Assembly: GCA_937924525.1 (NCBI GenBank)
Contig: CALDSU010000003.1
Coordinates: forward strand, 1 to 64,000
Source of the DNA: an uncultured Bryobacteraceae bacterium
GTDB taxonomy: Bacteria; Acidobacteriota; Terriglobia; Bryobacterales; Bryobacteraceae
Direction of reading: 5' to 3'
Length of the DNA stretch: 64,000 nucleotides
The translations under genes were made by a program, and so were the position numbers. Below are positions 61,297-64,000 of the stretch, one piece after another (within the stretch, counting starts at the first letter, position 1; each line of letters opens with the position of its first letter). Under the pieces are notes generated by a model. It had not been told where the DNA came from and did no database searches. It saw only the letters and a program-made list of their open reading frames with translations.

Positions 61297-64000
61297 CTAT
61301 GCCAGCGCCGCCAGCGCGGTCCGGGCCACCGCGCCGACCTCCGCGCCCGCGCTTCGCTGTGCCTCGCGGATCTCCGGCGCCAGCGCCTTCAGGCCCGCTT
61401 CCCCGGCCGCCGCGATCGTGCAGGCCACCAGCCAGGGATCCTTTGAGCGGACCAACTCTCGCAGCGCCTCGGCGGGCGACGGGTATTCAATCCCGAACAA
61501 CTCCTTGGCCTTCTCCGCCGGGTTGGCCGCCGGCTCGAGGATGGGAACCACCACCCGCCGCAGCGGCCGGTCTAGCACTCCCTCCAGGAACTCCACGGCC
61601 GCCGCCACGTCCTCCGGACTCTGCCGGACCACCGACCGGTAGGCGGCATAAATATCCTGGGGAGGATACCGCAAGCCCAGCAACCGGAACAACCGTTCCA
61701 CGGTCCGTTGCGTCCGTTCTTCCAGCGTACGCCGCAACAGCCGCACCGCCCGGTGCGCGTCGTCCTTGCCAAGCGGGGCCAGCACGGCGTGCAGTTGGCA
61801 GAAATGCCGGGCTTCCTCCAGGATCTGCCGCGTGACAAATTGCGGGCCGAAGTCGAGGTGCGGCGCATCCTCCCGCAGCCGGTTGAGGGCGCGCAACACC
61901 GCCGCCCGCACGCTCACGTCGCGGTCGCCGATGGAGGCCAGCAGCACATCCACGCTCCGCTGTTCCCGGATCGAGCGGAGCACCCGCGGAATCTGCCGCC
62001 GCAGCGACGGCGGCGCGGTGTCGTCTTGCAGAATGTCCCCGAGAGTGCCCGCGATGCGCACTCCGTAAGCCGTCAGCGCTGCCAGCGCGGCGGCGCGTTG
62101 GCGCCAGTTCGCCAGCAGAGTCAACAGCGCGGGCAGATACACGCGGTTCTTCAGTTTACCCGCCGCGGCGCACGCCGCCTCCAGCACGCGCGGGTGGCTG
62201 TCCTCGAGCAGCCGCCGGAGCAACTCGGTCCCCTGGTCGCCCCGGATCCCAAGGGCGAACGCAGCCAGCCGGCGCTTGCCGGGATCGGGCGCGCCCGCCA
62301 GCGCCGTGAGCCACTCGACCGTGATCAAATCCTGCGCCAGTTCCGGAGTTTCCCCCAACCCTTCCAGCGCGCCCTCCACCGCCAGTGGGTTTGGATGCCG
62401 CAGCCAGCGCGCGCCCGCCGCCCGCCGATCCTCCGCGTGAAGGGTCGCGTACCACGCCGCAGCCCGGACCGCCGCCTCTTCGCCGCGCTCCACCTGTTGC
62501 TCCGCCTCCCGGACCAGGCTGCCGATTCCCGCCCGATGCGCCACCTCGAATGCCTTCGCCACCACCGGCGGCGGCGCGGATGCGGCCAGCGAACGCAACA
62601 GCGGCTCCAGCTCGTAGCCCGGCGACTCGGCCAGCAGCGACAGCGCATAGATCGCTTGCGGCGCCGCCGGACCGCGCGCCGTCTCCTCGAGGAAGCGCAG
62701 CGTGGCCGGATCGCTCACCGCCACCCGCGCGTCGATCAGGTCCAGCCTCCGCCTCTCCAACCGCCGCCGGATCGTCCGCGCGTACTCGCGGTGCGCGAGG
62801 CGCGCCAGCACGACCCACACGGCGCACAACGCCGCCACCACCAGGGGCAACTGTTTCGGGCCCACCCCCAGCCAGGTCAAACCGACCAGCGCCATCCCGC
62901 CTATTCCCCGGCCCGCCCGATCGAAGGCGATATCCACAAACGCTTTCGTGCGGTTGCGCAGTTCGGTGGGCAGCGGCAGATACAGCAACTCCATCCCCGC
63001 CCGGTTGAACGAGTAGCGGCTGGAAGCTTCCACCATGCGCACCAGCGCCGCCGCGTAAATGCCGGACAGAAACAGCGCCCCTAAGGAGGCCAGCCCGATC
63101 GACACCGGCATCACCAGCAGCGTTCCGCCCACCCCGAACGCCCGCACCATCACGCTTGTCAGAAACAGTTGCAGGAAGAAGGTCGCCAGGTTCTGCCAGA
63201 GAAAGTATCCGCCCATGAAACGGGTAATGCCGCTCGCGTCATCCCCGTATTCGATCTTCGCCGCCGCCTGGAGCTGATACTCCACCATCACGTCCACCAG
63301 GAACGTGATCAGCACGATCAGGATGATCACTTGCAGATGGCGCGTGTGGACGATGTCCCGCACCATGCCGCGCGCCGTGAAGGATTCTGCTTCCCCGCCG
63401 GAGGCCTCGGCTCGCACCCCAGCCAGCGAGACGCCCTTTTGCGCAATCGCGATCCGGAACGCCCCGTACGCCAGCAGCATCAGCGTCGCGCAAACCAGCA
63501 GCAAGGTCGCCGGCGCCAGGTGCTTCACCATAAACGCCGTGAAGCCGCTCCCTGCCCAGGCGCCCACCACCGCGCCCAGTCCCACCAGCCCGTACAATCG
63601 CTTGGCGGCGCGCGCGTCGAACACGTTCGCCGCCACCAACCACCCCTGCGCCACCGTCACCACGCCAAACAGGCTCGCCCAGATGTTGAACACGTACAAC
63701 ATCCAGGGAATCTTCATTTGCAGAATCCACCAGAACAAGATCAGGCAGCCGATCGCCGCCGCTGTCGTCCAGGTGACCGCCGCCCGCAGAGACCACTTCG
63801 CCGCGGCCTTGCTGTAGTAAGTGGCGAAAATACCGCCCACCAGCGCGATCAGAATGTGCAGGTACGGCACGCGGTCAATATCAAACCGCGCCAGAAACAG
63901 CGCGCGCGAAACCGGCTTGAGAATGTAGTAAGCGAACAGGACCAGCAGCAGATAAGCTGCCATCGAGAACGCGCGGCCCGCCTCCCCCGTCCGGATATCA
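61297..64000 (-). CDS. NTT-like nucleotide transporter with C-terminal HEAT repeats, 5' end beyond window
   Basis: About 900 residues visible; the frame is still open at the window edge (DIRTGEAGRAFSM precedes the ATG at 63963), so the start lies outside. The N-terminal half has about twelve hydrophobic helices in MFS-like order, with AYYILKPVSRALFLARFDID characteristic of ATP/ADP translocase-like (NTT/Npt) proteins. The C-terminal half is built of helical repeats (DRDVSVRAAVLRALNRLRED, RLLEDSHPRVLEAACAAAGK) of the HEAT type. The energy-parasite ATP/ADP exchange role is not implied; similar proteins in free-living bacteria are of unknown function. It is the first gene of the cNMP/kinase/receiver group. 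Confidence 0.8.
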   Translation of the reverse strand, partial: DIRTGEAGRAFSMAAYLLLVLFAYYILKPVSRALFLARFDIDRVPYLHILIALVGGIFATYYSKAAAKWSLRAAVTWTTAAAIGCLILFWWILQMKIPWMLYVFNIWASLFGVVTVAQGWLVAANVFDARAAKRLYGLVGLGAVVGAWAGSGFTAFMVKHLAPATLLLVCATLMLLAYGAFRIAIAQKGVSLAGVRAEASGGEAESFTARGMVRDIVHTRHLQVIILIVLITFLVDVMVEYQLQAAAKIEYGDDASGITRFMGGYFLWQNLATFFLQLFLTSVMVRAFGVGGTLLVMPVSIGLASLGALFLSGIYAAALVRMVEASSRYSFNRAGMELLYLPLPTELRNRTKAFVDIAFDRAGRGIGGMALVGLTWLGVGPKQLPLVVAALCAVWVVLARLAHREYARTIRRRLERRRLDLIDARVAVSDPATLRFLEETARGPAAPQAIYALSLLAESPGYELEPLLRSLAASAPPPVVAKAFEVAHRAGIGSLVREAEQQVERGEEAAVRAAAWYATLHAEDRRAAGARWLRHPNPLAVEGALEGLGETPELAQDLITVEWLTALAGAPDPGKRRLAAFALGIRGDQGTELLRRLLEDSHPRVLEAACAAAGKLKNRVYLPALLTLLANWRQRAAALAALTAYGVRIAGTLGDILQDDTAPPSLRRQIPRVLRSIREQRSVDVLLASIGDRDVSVRAAVLRALNRLREDAPHLDFGPQFVTRQILEEARHFCQLHAVLAPLGKDDAHRAVRLLRRTLEERTQRTVERLFRLLGLRYPPQDIYAAYRSVVRQSPEDVAAAVEFLEGVLDRPLRRVVVPILEPAANPAEKAKELFGIEYPSPAEALRELVRSKDPWLVACTIAAAGEAGLKALAPEIREAQRSAGAEVGAVARTALAALA

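Overview
This window is GC-rich, densely coded, single-chromosome-type bacterial DNA. It most likely comes from an Acidobacteriota member near the Bryobacter/Solibacter group. The reasons are inferential: two very large Oar-like TonB receptors with an N-terminal carboxypeptidase-regulatory-like domain, twin-arginine-type sulfatase, aldo/keto reductase and NIPSNAP proteins, VIT/VWA and Asp-box proteins, and a dispersed intergenic hairpin repeat family. No rRNA gene, phage, integrase, transposase or CRISPR array was seen.

Layout. 1-422 (minus): tRNA-Tyr, tRNA-Thr and the 5' end of tuf, a conserved translation arrangement. 0.9-5.2 kb: aldo/keto reductase, then SDR, class III aminotransferase and mutarotase-like genes on the minus strand. 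5.6-12.9 kb: TonB receptor, VIT/VWA protein and a secreted propeller-type protein. 12.9-18.7 kb: a radical-SAM/SPASM gene diverging from a four-gene operon (HemN-like radical SAM, halogenase-like flavoprotein, hotdog thioesterase, PaaK-like CoA ligase). The 3' end of the thioesterase gene is copied in inverted orientation beyond the ligase. 19.2-22.8 kb: two tandem MscS channels, an esterase and two small hypotheticals. 22.9-30.7 kb: two secreted proteins, P5C dehydrogenase, a second TonB receptor and a sulfite-oxidase-like molybdoprotein. 30.7-36.3 kb: sulfatase maturase, membrane-anchored TIM-barrel hydrolase, LysM protein, sugar isomerase and MutY. 36.5-43.7 kb: hypoxanthine phosphoribosyltransferase, O-acetylhomoserine sulfhydrylase, sulfatase, YihY, a decayed sulfatase, gatB and peroxiredoxin. 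44-50.2 kb: sugar transporter, NIPSNAP protein, sialidase-like protein and YfhO-like membrane protein. 50.5-59.4 kb: ComM/YifB, a pseudogene with an in-frame stop, a TPR and zinc-ribbon pair, an MBL hydrolase, small zinc protein genes and an SH3 lipoprotein. 59.5-64 kb: a minus-strand array of NTT-like transporter with HEAT repeats, cNMP-binding protein, histidine kinase and receiver protein.

How the genes work together. Much of the content suggests a heterotroph scavenging complex sugars: TonB receptors, sulfatase plus maturase, sialidase-like and GH-like proteins, sugar porter and sugar epimerases/isomerases. The best candidate for an undescribed system is the 12.9-19.1 kb radical-SAM/flavoprotein/thioesterase/CoA-ligase locus, with its palindromic shared promoter region and its nearly identical inverted repeat around the ligase. 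A second theme is a recurring TANNNT box 6-8 nt upstream of start codons, suggesting that leaderless transcripts are common in this organism. All functional statements come from reading motifs; no database search was run.
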